Origin: Trichomonas vaginalis G3
Lineage: Eukaryota; Parabasalia; Trichomonadida; Trichomonadidae
DNA length: 64,000 bases
Assembly: GCF_026262505.1 (NCBI RefSeq)
Contig: NC_067204.1
Location: 3,195,797-3,259,796, forward strand
Reading direction: 5' to 3'
Below, piece after piece: positions 31,228 to 41,108 of the stretch (its first letter is position 1; every line of letters begins with the position of its first letter). The notes under the pieces were generated by a model. The model was given only the letters and a program-made list of their open reading frames with translations, made no database searches and had not been told where the DNA came from. Both the position numbers and the translations under genes were made by a program.

Positions 31228-31636
31228 TATTAAATAGTTCTTATTTTGTTGTTTGTTTGAATATAAAAATATTTTTCTAATTAATAGCAAACTTTTTTGG
31301 AATCAAGGTAAATTATAAAACATGTGATAGTCAATTTGTGTGCTTATTATAGGAATAAATTACAAAATATAAAATGAAAAATAATTTTTATTTGAGTTAT
31401 TATATTAAGCAGTATAAGTTAGTCATTTTCTGGTGAATAAATTTAAAATATATGTTTGTAGTGTTTGGTTTTCGATACAATTTTTGAAAATATATTTTGT
31501 CTCACATCAAATAAGTCTTTTAGTCCGATAAATATTGGTTCCAATAAGAATCTAAGTCGAATTAGTTGTTTAAAATGATATATATCGAGGAAAAAAAGAG
31601 GCGGGGATTTTGTCACTTTTATATTCAAGGTTGTCA
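31228..31636. other. AT-rich intergenic region
   Basis: No gene supported; a - strand frame at 31443-31688 overlaps the next gene and looks like its shadow. TGTCACTTTT at 31611-31620 is the reverse-orientation form of the start-proximal motif seen elsewhere. Confidence 0.5.
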
Positions 31637-33187
31637 ATGAAGAAGAATTCGGCCGATCACGGCCAAAAAAACGAAGGACGCTTTCCATGGGTATTTAAAA
31701 CAGAGGGAAGCATTCATTATTTCAAAAAATGCGAGAAAAAAGTCATTTATTTCTCTGTAAAAGAAGTTGACGTCAAAAAGATTGCTGAAGATGTATTTAA
31801 CTCAACTGTTTTAGGTGTCGGTATTGATTTATCGCCAAATGGATCTGTTAGAGTGATTTCAATTTGTAGCAAAACTTACGTTTTTGTTATCTCGATAAAT
31901 AATGGTTATATCATCTCAGCTTTAGGATCATTCCTTAGCTCTCTTAATAGCAAATTACTTGTTGGCTATAATATCGATAGAAATCTCTCTGCACTCAAAA
32001 CAGCGCATGGAATAACATTAAACGTTAAAGATTTACTTTTGGACCCAGAATATTCTGATGGTATCAAAGCAATGATTGATGATTCTGAAATAAAGGAAGT
32101 TTTTAAACGCGGAGAACTCGATATTCAAAATGTTGCAAAATTTGAGACATTATTTTCACTTTCCAATCAAGTAATGACCGCTATTACATTCCCTGCAGTG
32201 TTATCCTACTACTATATCACCTCAAATGAAGGAAATAGGCAAGAAGCGATTCCATTACCACATAAAGACTTATTAAGTAATCGTGAAATCATATACAAAG
32301 TTCCATTTGCATTACTTCCTCCTGAAAAGCCAAAAATTATTCACAAAATTACTCCAATTAACAATACAAGTTCAGATTCAATGCAAACAAACAAAACATC
32401 AATATCATCACAACCAGCGTTAGACTCTACATCTCTTAAGATCTCTTCTCCCGATCCAAACTACAAACCACCAGCACCAAAAACATTTGACATTGATTTA
32501 CAGAAAACTATGGAAGAACGGCCGACAATTGCATTACAGCGTCAAAGTCCCGTTTCAACTCCCCTTGTTATCACTCGAAGATCCTCAATTCCAAAATTAC
32601 ATACGGAAACTCCTCCTCCCCCTGATGTTAAACCAGTGACAGAAGAAGGCAAGAGGCACAGGAAGGAGAGTTTGCCCTCAAATTCTGCAAAACCAATAAT
32701 AGTGAAGTATAAAAGAAGAATTTCCACAAACAACGATAAAAACTGCCCAATATGCAACAAGCAGCATACAACAAGCGTTGCCGTCGGTATACACATTGTT
32801 TCTGACCATGGAATCGAGTTCCAGGTCGTAAATAATTTCAAGCGAGTCGGATGTCCGAATTATGTTTGCGCCCTTTGTAATCAATATATTCCATCGATCG
32901 AGATGTTCATTACCCACATTGTGGACTCACATACTCAAGAATTATATGAATTTTTCAAATCGATCGAAATTCCTGAGAAAAAAGAAGAAGTTCTCGAATT
33001 TATTTCAAACCTTGCAGCATCAGCAGTCGGAACAATCTCGGAAGAAGTTTTTAATGATCTCAAAAAGATGGAACTTAATCTTGTCAAAAAAGGACAGATG
33101 AATAAAGAACTCAAATGCTTGGCTTGCAACGAGACATTTGAAACTCACACAGAACTTCTAATGCACTGCTGGACTAGTCACAATTAA
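31637..33187 (+). CDS. RNase H-like exonuclease-fold protein with three C2H2 fingers
   Basis: The protein has 516 residues from the ATG at 31637. Residues ~55-145 follow the pattern of DEDD 3'-5' exonuclease folds: VLGVGIDLSPNGSVRVISIC (strand with first acidic site), ALGSFLSSLNSKLLVGYNID (helix and second site), then LNVKDLLLDPEY. A Ser/Pro/Thr-rich linker (~220-350) with RRSSIP-type basic patches follows. Three C2H2 modules close the protein: CPICNKQHTTSVAVGIHIVSDH, CALCNQYIPSIEMFITHIVD followed by SH, and CLACNETFETHTELLMHCWT followed by SH. The usual first motif (DxE) reads DLS, so nuclease activity is doubtful. A nucleic-acid-binding nuclear protein is most likely. Confidence 0.6.
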   Translation: MKKNSADHGQKNEGRFPWVFKTEGSIHYFKKCEKKVIYFSVKEVDVKKIAEDVFNSTVLGVGIDLSPNGSVRVISICSKTYVFVISINNGYIISALGSFLSSLNSKLLVGYNIDRNLSALKTAHGITLNVKDLLLDPEYSDGIKAMIDDSEIKEVFKRGELDIQNVAKFETLFSLSNQVMTAITFPAVLSYYYITSNEGNRQEAIPLPHKDLLSNREIIYKVPFALLPPEKPKIIHKITPINNTSSDSMQTNKTSISSQPALDSTSLKISSPDPNYKPPAPKTFDIDLQKTMEERPTIALQRQSPVSTPLVITRRSSIPKLHTETPPPPDVKPVTEEGKRHRKESLPSNSAKPIIVKYKRRISTNNDKNCPICNKQHTTSVAVGIHIVSDHGIEFQVVNNFKRVGCPNYVCALCNQYIPSIEMFITHIVDSHTQELYEFFKSIEIPEKKEEVLEFISNLAASAVGTISEEVFNDLKKMELNLVKKGQMNKELKCLACNETFETHTELLMHCWTSHN

Positions 33188-33387
33188 ATTTTATTTTGTT
33201 ATTTATTTTGTTGTCGTAAATATAATATTGTGTCGCTTGAAAATTTTCTATTTTTTAGTCAAAAAAAATTAATTCAAAAAAATATTTCTGAAATTAGCCA
33301 ACAAATTACACAAACACTATAACCAAATTCATTTTCATGCGATTTTATTACGATATTACTATATTAATTTGTTCAAAAATTATTATT

Positions 33388-33393
33388 ATTCAA
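33388..33393. repeat. Polinton B target-site duplication, left (ATTCAA)
   Basis: ATTCAA directly precedes the element's first base and is repeated at 51994-51999 directly after the last. Six bases is the known Polinton duplication length. Confidence 0.9.
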
Positions 33394-34147
33394 AGTAGTA
33401 TATGAGTGCGGGTTGTGTGACTTTTTTTGTTGCATCTATATATAGACGATGCATTAAAATATATTTATTTATAAATCATTAAAAAATTAACATTAATTTT
33501 AAAATAATTTATTTTTTATCTTTTATAAAATAATCTATATATAGATGATATCAGATATTCCGCGATTAATTAAACATTGTTTAAATCCTGAATGGGTTAA
33601 ACTTCAATTTAAAAATGAAGATTGTGAATTATTAAATGAATATGAAAGCCAAAATAAGCTAATGAGGTATAAATATAATGATAAAGAATATTTAATTTCA
33701 TGGAATCAATGGAGTCATAATCAAAGACCTCATAAACGAGAAGAAGAAATTGAAAATAATGAAATGGAAATCATTGATGACATTAAAGAGGATGGAATTC
33801 CTAAATTTTGTAGAAAAACCTTTAGAACTAAGTTAGGAGCATATAAACGTAGAGTATTAAATCCTGAATATCTTAAACATCAATTTAAAAAGGAAGACTG
33901 TGAATTATTAAACGCTAATGAATATGAAAATGCAAAATCAAAACTGAGATATAAATATATTGGAAGTGATGAAAGGTGTAAAGATAAAGATAAAGTTTAT
34001 TCAGTTTCATATAATAACTGGCACACGTTAGGGATAAGAAAACATTTAGGAGATTATGGTAAAAGTTCTGAATTCTTCAAATCTAGTATGTACGAGAGAA
34101 TAAAAGAAATCAGATATAATTATCATTCATGAATGAAAAATAAACTT
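33394..34147 (+). repeat. Polinton B left terminal inverted repeat
   Basis: About 754 bp, nearly identical to the complement of 51245-51993. It contains the non-coding outer end with ATCTATATATAGA-type palindromes (about 33436 and 33535) and an entire 196-codon gene. Confidence 0.95.
33545..34132 (+). CDS. Polinton B TIR-encoded protein with duplicated domain (left copy)
   Basis: A 195-aa protein with two copies of a ~60-residue unit. The first (residues ~13-63) is LNPEWVKLQFKNEDCELLNE...LMRYKYNDKEYLISWNQW. The second (~98-165) is LNPEYLKHQFKKEDCELLNA...LRYKYIGS...VYSVSYNNWHTLG. The 'F...(D/G)CELL...L.Y.(Y/C)...W..W' pattern resembles the repeated DNA-binding units next to nuclease domains in phage and giant-virus homing endonucleases, without a nuclease domain here. 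Its location in both terminal repeats gives two gene copies per element, which may mean a role at the ends (end binding or priming); that is inference. Confidence 0.6.
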   Translation: MISDIPRLIKHCLNPEWVKLQFKNEDCELLNEYESQNKLMRYKYNDKEYLISWNQWSHNQRPHKREEEIENNEMEIIDDIKEDGIPKFCRKTFRTKLGAYKRRVLNPEYLKHQFKKEDCELLNANEYENAKSKLRYKYIGSDERCKDKDKVYSVSYNNWHTLGIRKHLGDYGKSSEFFKSSMYERIKEIRYNYHS

Positions 34148-34196
34148 TAAAAATTCATGTCTTACATTTTTTGAATAATTTATTTTTTTAATTCGT

Positions 34197-34682
34197 ATGA
34201 AAATGAGAGGATCAAGATTCGTAACCGTCAATCAATTAATGGATGCTCTTTCACCAATTCTTGAAAATGTTAAACAAGTAGATGTTTATTTCGATGATTA
34301 TGTAGAAAGTTTATATTATAAAGGTAAGTTTAATATTAAACCTATTGCTTTTGCATTTGATAATAAATTAATTGAAAATGCAAAAATTTGGGAATTAATT
34401 CCAGATATTGAATATATAACAAATATTAATGATAAATGGTTTAAACGAATTCCAACCACAAAAGTTCTTTGTAAATTAATGATCAAAACTGAGGAAAAAG
34501 AATTTAACGGGTTTAAATATCATCCAAATAAAGTTTCAGAACTAGAAAATGAAAAACTTCAGAAAAAATTAAACGATAGACTTTCAAATGATCGTATTGA
34601 AAAAATAAATAAACTAGCAGAAGTTGCATTTAATAATGAAATATTTGATGAATATAACCTTGAACTCAGTGATGGACTTTAA
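34197..34682 (+). CDS. Polinton B hypothetical protein, 161 aa
   Basis: ATG at 34197 follows an AT-rich leader. The sequence begins MKMRGSRFVTVNQLMDALSP, contains a beta-rich middle (VDVYFDDYVESLYYKG...PIAFAFDNKLIENAKI) and a basic helical C-terminal half. No family recognised. Its end overlaps the hairpin GGACT-TTA-AGTCC, and a cluster of such hairpins separates it from the convergent gene at 34737. Confidence 0.55.
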   Translation: MKMRGSRFVTVNQLMDALSPILENVKQVDVYFDDYVESLYYKGKFNIKPIAFAFDNKLIENAKIWELIPDIEYITNINDKWFKRIPTTKVLCKLMIKTEEKEFNGFKYHPNKVSELENEKLQKKLNDRLSNDRIEKINKLAEVAFNNEIFDEYNLELSDGL

Positions 34683-34701
34683 GTCCTGGGCACTTTGTGC
34701 C
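34674..34701. repeat. GC mini-hairpin pair
   Basis: GGACT-TTA-AGTCC (34674-34686) and GGCAC-TTT-GTGCC (34689-34701) stand in tandem between two convergent genes, each a 5-bp stem with a 3-nt loop. They stand out from AT-rich surroundings. Confidence 0.6.
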
Positions 34702-34736
34702 TTGGCTTTAAGGACCCGGGCTCAACGAGTCATGAT

Positions 34737-35114
34737 TTATGAAATCAATATTTGATTTATTCGCTCTTCAATAATTTCTATTCTTTTTGTTAAATCATCT
34801 ATTTTCATTAATGAGGTGATTCTTGATTGAGGAATAGATTTTAAACTAACAACACCTTTTATTTTTGAAATTTTGAATCCATGACCCTCCGGGTCTTGGA
34901 CTCTGTCCTCAACTTTAAACATTTTATTCAATTTACATGTTGTCAATTCTTCAAATAATTTTTTATTATTAGCATAATAGTCATTAAATTCATCAACAGA
35001 TGAAAAAATTTTTATTTCAGTAATTGGTTTAACAACGTTTATTTTTTGTTGAACATTTTCACTTTCATTTATTTCTTCCTCCTCTGTTTCATTTATTTTT
35101 AAAATCGGTTTCAT
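34737..35114 (-). CDS. Polinton B hypothetical protein, 125 aa
   Basis: Begins MKPILKINETEEEEINESEN, an acidic head, then a body with FSSVDEFNDYYANNKKLFEEL and a C-terminal coiled-coil helix (SLMKIDDLTKRIEIIEERINQILIS). A mini-hairpin (GACCC-TCC-GGGTC, 34883-34895) lies inside the coding sequence and would encode the DPEG region. No family recognised. Confidence 0.5.
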   Translation of the reverse strand: MKPILKINETEEEEINESENVQQKINVVKPITEIKIFSSVDEFNDYYANNKKLFEELTTCKLNKMFKVEDRVQDPEGHGFKISKIKGVVSLKSIPQSRITSLMKIDDLTKRIEIIEERINQILIS

Positions 35115-35181
35115 TTATCATTAAATAAAAAATTAGAATATAAGTGATGAAATATATTTTTTAATTAATATTAAATCAGAA

Positions 35182-35412
35182 ATGGCGGCAGGATTCTTTA
35201 AAAAATTATGGGAAGGAATTAAGAAAGCTGCAGTTGGGTTATAAAAAGTTATTAAACCCGTTGCAAACTTTTTGGCACCAGTAGCGAAAACGGCAGGAAC
35301 TATCATAGGTGGAGTATTAGGTACTAAAGCAGGTAATCCGGCGATGGGAGCACAAGCAGGTAACGCAATTGGTGGAATTGCTGAAGGAATACTTAATAAA
35401 ATAGGGGGATAG
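35182..35412 (+). pseudogene. Polinton B small Gly/Ala amphipathic protein
   Basis: Opens MAAGFFKKLWEGIKKA and continues as a Gly/Ala-rich hydrophobic sequence (AGTIIGGVLGTKAG...GNAIGGIAEGIL). It looks like the membrane-active minor capsid peptides of Polintons and adenoviruses. It is broken. Its first seven residues equal those of the divergent gene at 35437-35646, pointing to duplication. Confidence 0.5.
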
Positions 35413-35436
35413 TGGAAAAATAAATAAATATTATTT

Positions 35437-35646
35437 TTATCTTAGTATCGGTTGTAGTCGACGATAAACCTTATCTCCTTTATTTAATACTTCCCTTACC
35501 GGAACATTAGGTGCTATTTGTTCAGCAACGTCACTAATTGCTTCTTTATTCTTAAATATCCAATTTGCTCCTTTCTTCATTTCCCAAACTTTATGCGCTC
35601 CTCTTTTTACTTTATCCCACAGTTTCTTAAAGAATCCTGCAGCCAT
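35437..35646 (-). CDS. Polinton B small amphipathic basic protein, 69 aa
   Basis: MAAGFFKKLWDKVKRGAHKV, then EAISDVAEQIAPNVPVREVLNKGDKVYRRLQPILR. The first helix is strongly amphipathic with Phe, Trp and Lys, the rest basic. It shares MAAGFFKKLW with the gene remnant at 35182. A DNA-condensing or membrane-active virion peptide is the likeliest role, by composition only. Confidence 0.5.
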   Translation of the reverse strand: MAAGFFKKLWDKVKRGAHKVWEMKKGANWIFKNKEAISDVAEQIAPNVPVREVLNKGDKVYRRLQPILR

Positions 35647-35714
35647 AGTTGATTATTTCATTAAAATTAAAAATTCATTTTCATCTTTTAATTTTGATTT
35701 TTTATTTATAATAA

Positions 35715-36704
35715 ATGACGACTAACTATTTAGTGCCAAACACTAAACCGATTAATGGAAATGTGTTTCATTCATTCGAAAAGATAAATGAAATATTCGC
35801 AAAGAATGATGGTAGAAGATATTATAGAGAACTTGAAAGTTCATGCTATGACTCTGATGCTCCATATTTTGATGATAAACAAACTCATTTAAGAATTACA
35901 AATCCGGCTCATGATGTGAACCAATTAGGTGACACATATATTAAACGCAAAGTTAAAGCAACTCTAGTTTCAAATAAAGCTTTCACATGTGATGCCGCTT
36001 TTAAATGCATGCGTTTATTCGTTGGTTACAAATCATCAAATCAAAGCTTTAAGCAATTAGAAGTAGAAACCGAAAGAGGTGATGCTGGTTATCTTCAGAT
36101 GGATTGCGCCCGTGAATCTTTCGCATTTGCAACATATAAACCAAAATCAGAAAGGAAAGTTAAAAAGTTTGTTCATTCGTTATATAATAATGTTCAAAAA
36201 TATGATAACTCAGTATGTGGTAAATATATTGACCCTTCAGAAGTTTTCAAGAAAGCAAATGAAGAAGTTGATGTCACTTTTGATATGATTATTCCGGTAA
36301 ATGATTTGTTAGCATTTCAGGCGTTCGATGATTATCCTAAATCATTTGGTGAAATCATTCTTAAATATTATGTTTTCAGGGATACTTTAGTATTTTGTCA
36401 GGTTGACCCGTTAAGAGTTGCTGATTTACAAAATTACGTTTATGAAAAGATAACTGATGAAAATTATGAAAAGATTATGAATCATGTTTATAAATATGAT
36501 CGCAAATTCCAACAAATCGGACTTCCTGCCAAATTAATTACAAGCTTAGCCGCTACATCTGCTGACGCAACAGTTGAAGACGTTATTATTTCATGCACAA
36601 AGATGGAAGTTTTAGAGGATAAATGCATTACACCAGGATACGGTTTAATTGAAGAATCAGTTAAAGCAATACCACGTTTATTAGTAAGGAAGATCCATTC
36701 ATGA
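35715..36704 (+). CDS. Polinton B major capsid protein, N-terminal part
   Basis: 329 aa of beta-rich sequence starting MTTNYLVPNTKPINGN after TTTTTTATTTATAATAAATG. Regular strands with short loops (DTYIKRKVKATLVSNKAFT, EEVDVTFDMIIPVNDLLAFQ, PKSFGEIILKYYVFRDTLVF), its place just before the packaging ATPase, and continuation of the fold in 36705-37357 all suit the double jelly-roll capsid protein of Polintons. There is no catalytic motif to confirm it. This part is open but the gene as a whole is broken. Confidence 0.6.
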   Translation: MTTNYLVPNTKPINGNVFHSFEKINEIFAKNDGRRYYRELESSCYDSDAPYFDDKQTHLRITNPAHDVNQLGDTYIKRKVKATLVSNKAFTCDAAFKCMRLFVGYKSSNQSFKQLEVETERGDAGYLQMDCARESFAFATYKPKSERKVKKFVHSLYNNVQKYDNSVCGKYIDPSEVFKKANEEVDVTFDMIIPVNDLLAFQAFDDYPKSFGEIILKYYVFRDTLVFCQVDPLRVADLQNYVYEKITDENYEKIMNHVYKYDRKFQQIGLPAKLITSLAATSADATVEDVIISCTKMEVLEDKCITPGYGLIEESVKAIPRLLVRKIHS

Positions 36705-37357
36705 TTCCAGCTCAACATATTGACGTTCGTTCACTAAATGGAGGTTGCATCACTCCTGAAGGTATAGCTCAGATTTCTCATACGCTCTTCATAATGTTAC
36801 AGATGTTGTGTTAACATTTCCGAAGAATGCAATGCAAAGAACGGTTTTAGAAAATCCAATGCTTCGAGGTCTTCAGGTCACTATAGATTCCAGAAACTTC
36901 CCCGATCAAGCGATGACCACAGTGGGCGACATATTCTTTACACGTATGCTTCAAGCTTCTGATTTAGATGGAGTGAATGAATGCACGGAAGAATACGAGG
37001 ACTCATTAACTAGACCACTGAATGATGATAATGGCACCATTAGCTAGAACATGGAAAGACCAAACTTCATTCTTATGCACTATTCCAGTTCAACGTGATG
37101 GAGCGGGTATATTCTTTGATGGATTAGAAACTTTCAACTCACAAGTTACAGTACAAGTGAAAGCTTATCCAATCATTCAGGGTGAAAATGACACTTACTG
37201 TTCAAAGGTGACAAATCCTCCTCAGGTTTGGTTTACTAGGACTACATATTGGACATGGACACCGGATGAAGGTTTGAAATATCATCCAACAGGTACACCA
37301 CCACAGTATAGAAGTTCATATGATGAAATATTGATGAATAGAAATGTAAAATTATAA
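36705..37357 (+). pseudogene. Polinton B major capsid protein, C-terminal segments
   Basis: Open segments on the + strand continue the beta-rich pattern (LRGLQVTIDSRNFPDQAM, AGIFFDGLETFNSQVTVQVK, PQVWFTRTTYWTWTPDEG). The last ends at 37357, 16 bp before the ATPase start. The second jelly roll of the capsid protein would lie here. The region is broken in about two places. Confidence 0.5.
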
Positions 37358-37373
37358 ATTTATTTTTGATTAA

Positions 37374-38200
37374 ATGGATTTAAATTCATCCACCCCTTAT
37401 GAAGAATTAGCAGGAGTATATAATACATACGTAGATGATATGATTAATGAAGCATTGAGTGATAATAGAAATGCTCTATCTAAGGAAAAATTAATGAAAA
37501 TTCCATATTCTGAATGTTACTTAAATTCAATCACTGCAGCAATTGGTAAACAAAATAAAGGTAAAACATTAACGATATTAAAACAAATTATCATTATTGC
37601 TAACACTTCACCCTATTCACATGTGTTAATTTATATCAACCGTTCAGGTTCACCTTCAGATGATACATTTGAATCTTTAAAGCATTTAATCAAAATTCCA
37701 ATTATTTATTTATCACAAGAAGAAGCAGAAGATTATTTAAAAAACTTTGTAATGTATAAAGAATTATATAATACAATCAAGAAGCAAGGATTAGAGGATA
37801 AAATTATTGATAAACAACGGGATGAATTATTTGAAACACTTTCTATTTCAAATTTTGATAGAGAATTTTTGCATTCACTCATTTTTCTAGATGATGCAGT
37901 GAAATCAAAACTAATAACTAATGAGAAATCATATTTTAATCAGTTATTAACTCAATGTCGACACATTCAGTGTTCATTCTTCATGGCTGTTCAATACTTT
38001 AAAGCATTAAGCACAAACATTAAATCAAACTGTCCACCCTTTTCATTTTCAGTGGTTTTAGTCGTCAACAGTTGAACGTTATGCTTTATCAAGTGAATTT
38101 ACCAATGAGCATTAATGAACTTTACACACAATATCAACAATTAGGAGAACATGGAAAAATAATAGTTGATTTAAATAAAGGTTCCATTAAATTCGAATAA
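37374..38200 (+). pseudogene. Polinton B genome-packaging ATPase (FtsK/HerA type)
   Basis: The open part (37374-38075, 233 aa) has a Walker A-like GKQNKGKTL near residue 65, VLIYINRSG, then a Walker B LIFLDDA near 180 and QCRHIQCSFFMAVQYFKALS as sensor region. This arrangement is that of the A32/FtsK-HerA packaging ATPases of Polintons and NCLDVs, which pump DNA into capsids. The end of the gene lies near 38200. It is broken once or twice. Confidence 0.65.
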
Positions 38201-38240
38201 CTTTTTATAATTAATTTTTATTTTTTATTTATAATTAAAC

Positions 38241-39137
38241 ATGACAGAAATGCAAATCTTCTACAGGTTCCATTAAAACAAGGAACAAACAAAAAGGGTG
38301 CATATAATAGAACTATGAAAGTTCCAGACGGAATGAAAGAATTAGTCCACATTGTTGCCGGTCTTCAAAAGGATGTTAAACAAATGAGAAACGTTTTAAC
38401 ATTACCAGAAGCTCAAGCATATGCCAAACGTCACGGACCAAATTGGGAAGCACACGAAGCAGACATTACAGGACCAAATGGAAAACCTGATGGAATAAAT
38501 GAAGTTTGTTACTGATGGTCAAGGAAATATTAAAGTCATAAATGGGTATAAATTAACAATGACGGATTATCCTAAACGTAAAGCATATAATGAACATTAT
38601 CCTATGCAATTTGATGAAAATGGAAAAGCTGTTAAACAATACATTGGAGAAGGTGAAAATGGTCCAATTAATTCATACCGTCATAATCCATATTCTTACT
38701 TCAATGAAGAATTAAATGCTATTGAAGAGGGACCGGATGGATTACCACGATATTCTAACCAGTTTGATGGTCAATATGCAAATTTGAGACCTGAAATTCC
38801 AGCTAAGAAATTCTTTAAAGTTGCTTTATTCGATCCAGTTTTCGCAAATGTTAAAGATGAACTTAAACAGCAATTCCAACCAATTATAGTAGCAAGAATT
38901 GCATCAGGTGCTTTATCTCAAGCATTCAAAGATTTAATTAAGAAACCATTATATCAGCAACGAGGTTTAACTTATGATTTAGTTAAGGAATCAGATAAAA
39001 GAAAATTTGAGAAATCAAATGATTATAAGAATGCAATTAATGAATATATTCGGTCTATTAATTTCGATGAAAATGCTAAAAATCAACTTCATGAACAAAT
39101 ACAGGAAATAATAGATTCAAAAGTTCCAGCAAAATAA
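38241..39137 (+). pseudogene. Polinton B conserved hypothetical protein
   Basis: Open segments at 38315-38515 and 38499-39137 share a theme: a helix ([20 protein letters not shown]), DGQGNIKVINGYKLTMTDYP, then FFKVALFDPVFANVKDELKQ and a basic helical end. Proteins of this type occur in T. vaginalis Mavericks as far as I recall, but I cannot name a function. A virion structural role is suggested by its position between ATPase and fibre genes. Broken. Confidence 0.45.
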
Positions 39138-39169
39138 AAGTTTAAATATATTTTTTTATTCGAATATAA

Positions 39170-39671
39170 ATGAGAAGACGTTTCACTAGTCAAAAGAACA
39201 CTAACGCAAAAGCAGAGATTACGGTTGGTTATAACGTAAATGATGATAAATCACGAATTATTCAAAATGTTAAAGTTAATGTTAGTCCTGAATTAACAAG
39301 GTCAGCAACTCAACCAAATTTATTAACTCGTGACTTACCGAAGAATGAGGAGAAGCAAAAAAAGAGATGGAGACCCAATCATTTTATCTGAACCTGGTAA
39401 AGAACCTGTTGAAATTCCCACTTATCCAACATACCCAGCACCACTTGATAACCCAGGAATCTACGATTACAGTCGCAATGCGCCATATAAAATAGACATT
39501 AATTCTGAATTAATGAAAATTTACCGTGATATCATAACTGATAATTATGATTCAATAATAAATTTAATTGACCAATCCGGTTTAATTATTTTACCTTATG
39601 AATCATTAATTCACATTATCGCCATTCTTTGTGATGTTCAAGATTCAGACGTGAAATTCAATTTTTCATAG
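39170..39671 (+). pseudogene. Polinton B hypothetical protein remnant
   Basis: The ATG at 39170 follows the T-rich, ATAAATG-type leader of this element. The first segment is basic (MRRRFTSQKNTNAKAEITVG). Another, overlapping it, contains EIPTYPTYPAPLDNPGIYDY and a helical end. No family recognised. The coding region probably runs on toward 39850. Broken. Confidence 0.4.
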
Positions 39672-39938
39672 ATGATGAGGTTTCATGCTGCGGAACAGTT
39701 GCAAAAATAAATCCTATAAAGGATATTAGCACAATTAAGATATCAAAGAACGGAACAACAACTGAACTTCATTTAACATATAATGATATTTATAATAAAA
39801 TAGTTGATGAATATAAAATATCACTTGAAAAATTCTTTGTTAAGGCTATTTAATATTCAAGCATTAACATTATCGAATAATAATCCTTTGAATCATAATC
39901 GATAATAATTGACCTTTCACCAGTTTCTATCGTTTGTT

Positions 39939-40307
39939 TTATTTCTTTTTGTTCCCCACTATCGGATCGGTCATTGTAATTGTTTTTGTTATAGTATCAG
40001 CTTTATCTTTAACTTCAATCTTTTTTCCATCAGGATATTTAAACCAAAATTCCAAAAATTCGATATTGTCAATCTGTTCATATTTTAATCTATCAATTAC
40101 AGCTTTAATACCATCTGAAAATCTTATGAAATGGTCATTATATGGGTTTGATTGAACTAAATTTGAATGAAGTGAAATATAACCTGATGATGAATATGAC
40201 ATCGACTCATATTTTCTGAAAACACTAAAATTTATAACATGAATGAATTTCTTATTCGTTGAATTTATGAATTCTTGAGGTAATCTTATTCTAGTTTTAT
40301 TTATCAC
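39939..40307 (-). CDS. Polinton B protein with jelly-roll-like C-terminus
   Basis: 122 aa starting MINKTRIRLPQEFINSTNKKF, with YISLHSNLVQSNPYNDHFIR and IEFLEFWFKYPDGKKIEV. The second stretch resembles the last strands of Polinton minor capsid (penton) jelly rolls and the end of the Polinton A protein at 7682-8530. It is short and on the opposite strand to other virion genes, so the assignment is tentative. Confidence 0.4.
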   Translation of the reverse strand: MINKTRIRLPQEFINSTNKKFIHVINFSVFRKYESMSYSSSGYISLHSNLVQSNPYNDHFIRFSDGIKAVIDRLKYEQIDNIEFLEFWFKYPDGKKIEVKDKADTITKTITMTDPIVGNKKK

Positions 40308-40348
40308 TGGAAAAAACGCTTTACCATATTTTTAATCGTAATAAAAAA

Positions 40349-41083
40349 ATGTCAATTATCAATATTATTTCGAATAATAACTGTGAATTAAATTTAACAG
40401 TTAGTGGAATTTATAATGTTACTCTCGTTTCTGTGAGTGGTAAATTTAATCCCATTCTTTTAGACCCTTCAGATTATATATCATTTATTAAAGATGACCT
40501 TGAGCCGCATAGCGGCGGGGTCGTAGACCTAAAAACGTATGATATGTATATAAATAATGTGATAACGAAATGGGATATTAACATGATTTTAAGTTATTTA
40601 AATGAATCATTTATCGTATGGTATGAAGAAAATTTTAAATCAAAACCTGATAAACTTTTTGAACTTGATGAAAATAACCTTATTAAATTTCCGCTGAAAA
40701 TTAAATTTTGTACTCCTCATCTTCGTTCATTGTTGGGGATATTAAATTTTGAAAAAGATGTTGGGGATGTTTTGTATTCTGACACTGGTTCTAATTTCAT
40801 TTTAATCAAATGTGATAAAGTTAATACCCCAATGAGATTTTCACATCAAACATTAGACCCTAACTCTTACCCATCAATACAAAACATTTTATCCATCAAC
40901 TTAAACATATTTTCTTTATCATATCCGTTTCAATTATCCGGGAATTCATTTATTCTTCATTCAAAAGATTTATCAAATATTAAATTTAGAATAACTGACC
41001 TATTTGATTGTGATTTAGAATTTATGAATGAAATATTATGGCAATTTCAAATAGAAAAAATAGCTGATGAGATAACAGATTAA
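40349..41083 (+). CDS. Polinton B possible minor capsid protein, 244 aa
   Basis: ATG at 40349 (MSIINIISNNNCELNLTVSG) opens a beta-rich protein. Its C-terminal part (SYPFQLSGNSFILHSKDLSNIKFRITDLFD) has the strand-rich look of single jelly-roll pentons. The position between capsid and fibre genes fits. Two adjacent palindromes (GCCGC-ATA-GCGGC and GGTC-GTA-GACC, 40504-40529) lie inside the gene. No diagnostic motif. Confidence 0.4.
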   Translation: MSIINIISNNNCELNLTVSGIYNVTLVSVSGKFNPILLDPSDYISFIKDDLEPHSGGVVDLKTYDMYINNVITKWDINMILSYLNESFIVWYEENFKSKPDKLFELDENNLIKFPLKIKFCTPHLRSLLGILNFEKDVGDVLYSDTGSNFILIKCDKVNTPMRFSHQTLDPNSYPSIQNILSINLNIFSLSYPFQLSGNSFILHSKDLSNIKFRITDLFDCDLEFMNEILWQFQIEKIADEITD

Positions 41084-41108
41084 ATATTTATTTTTAAATC
41101 GTAATAAA

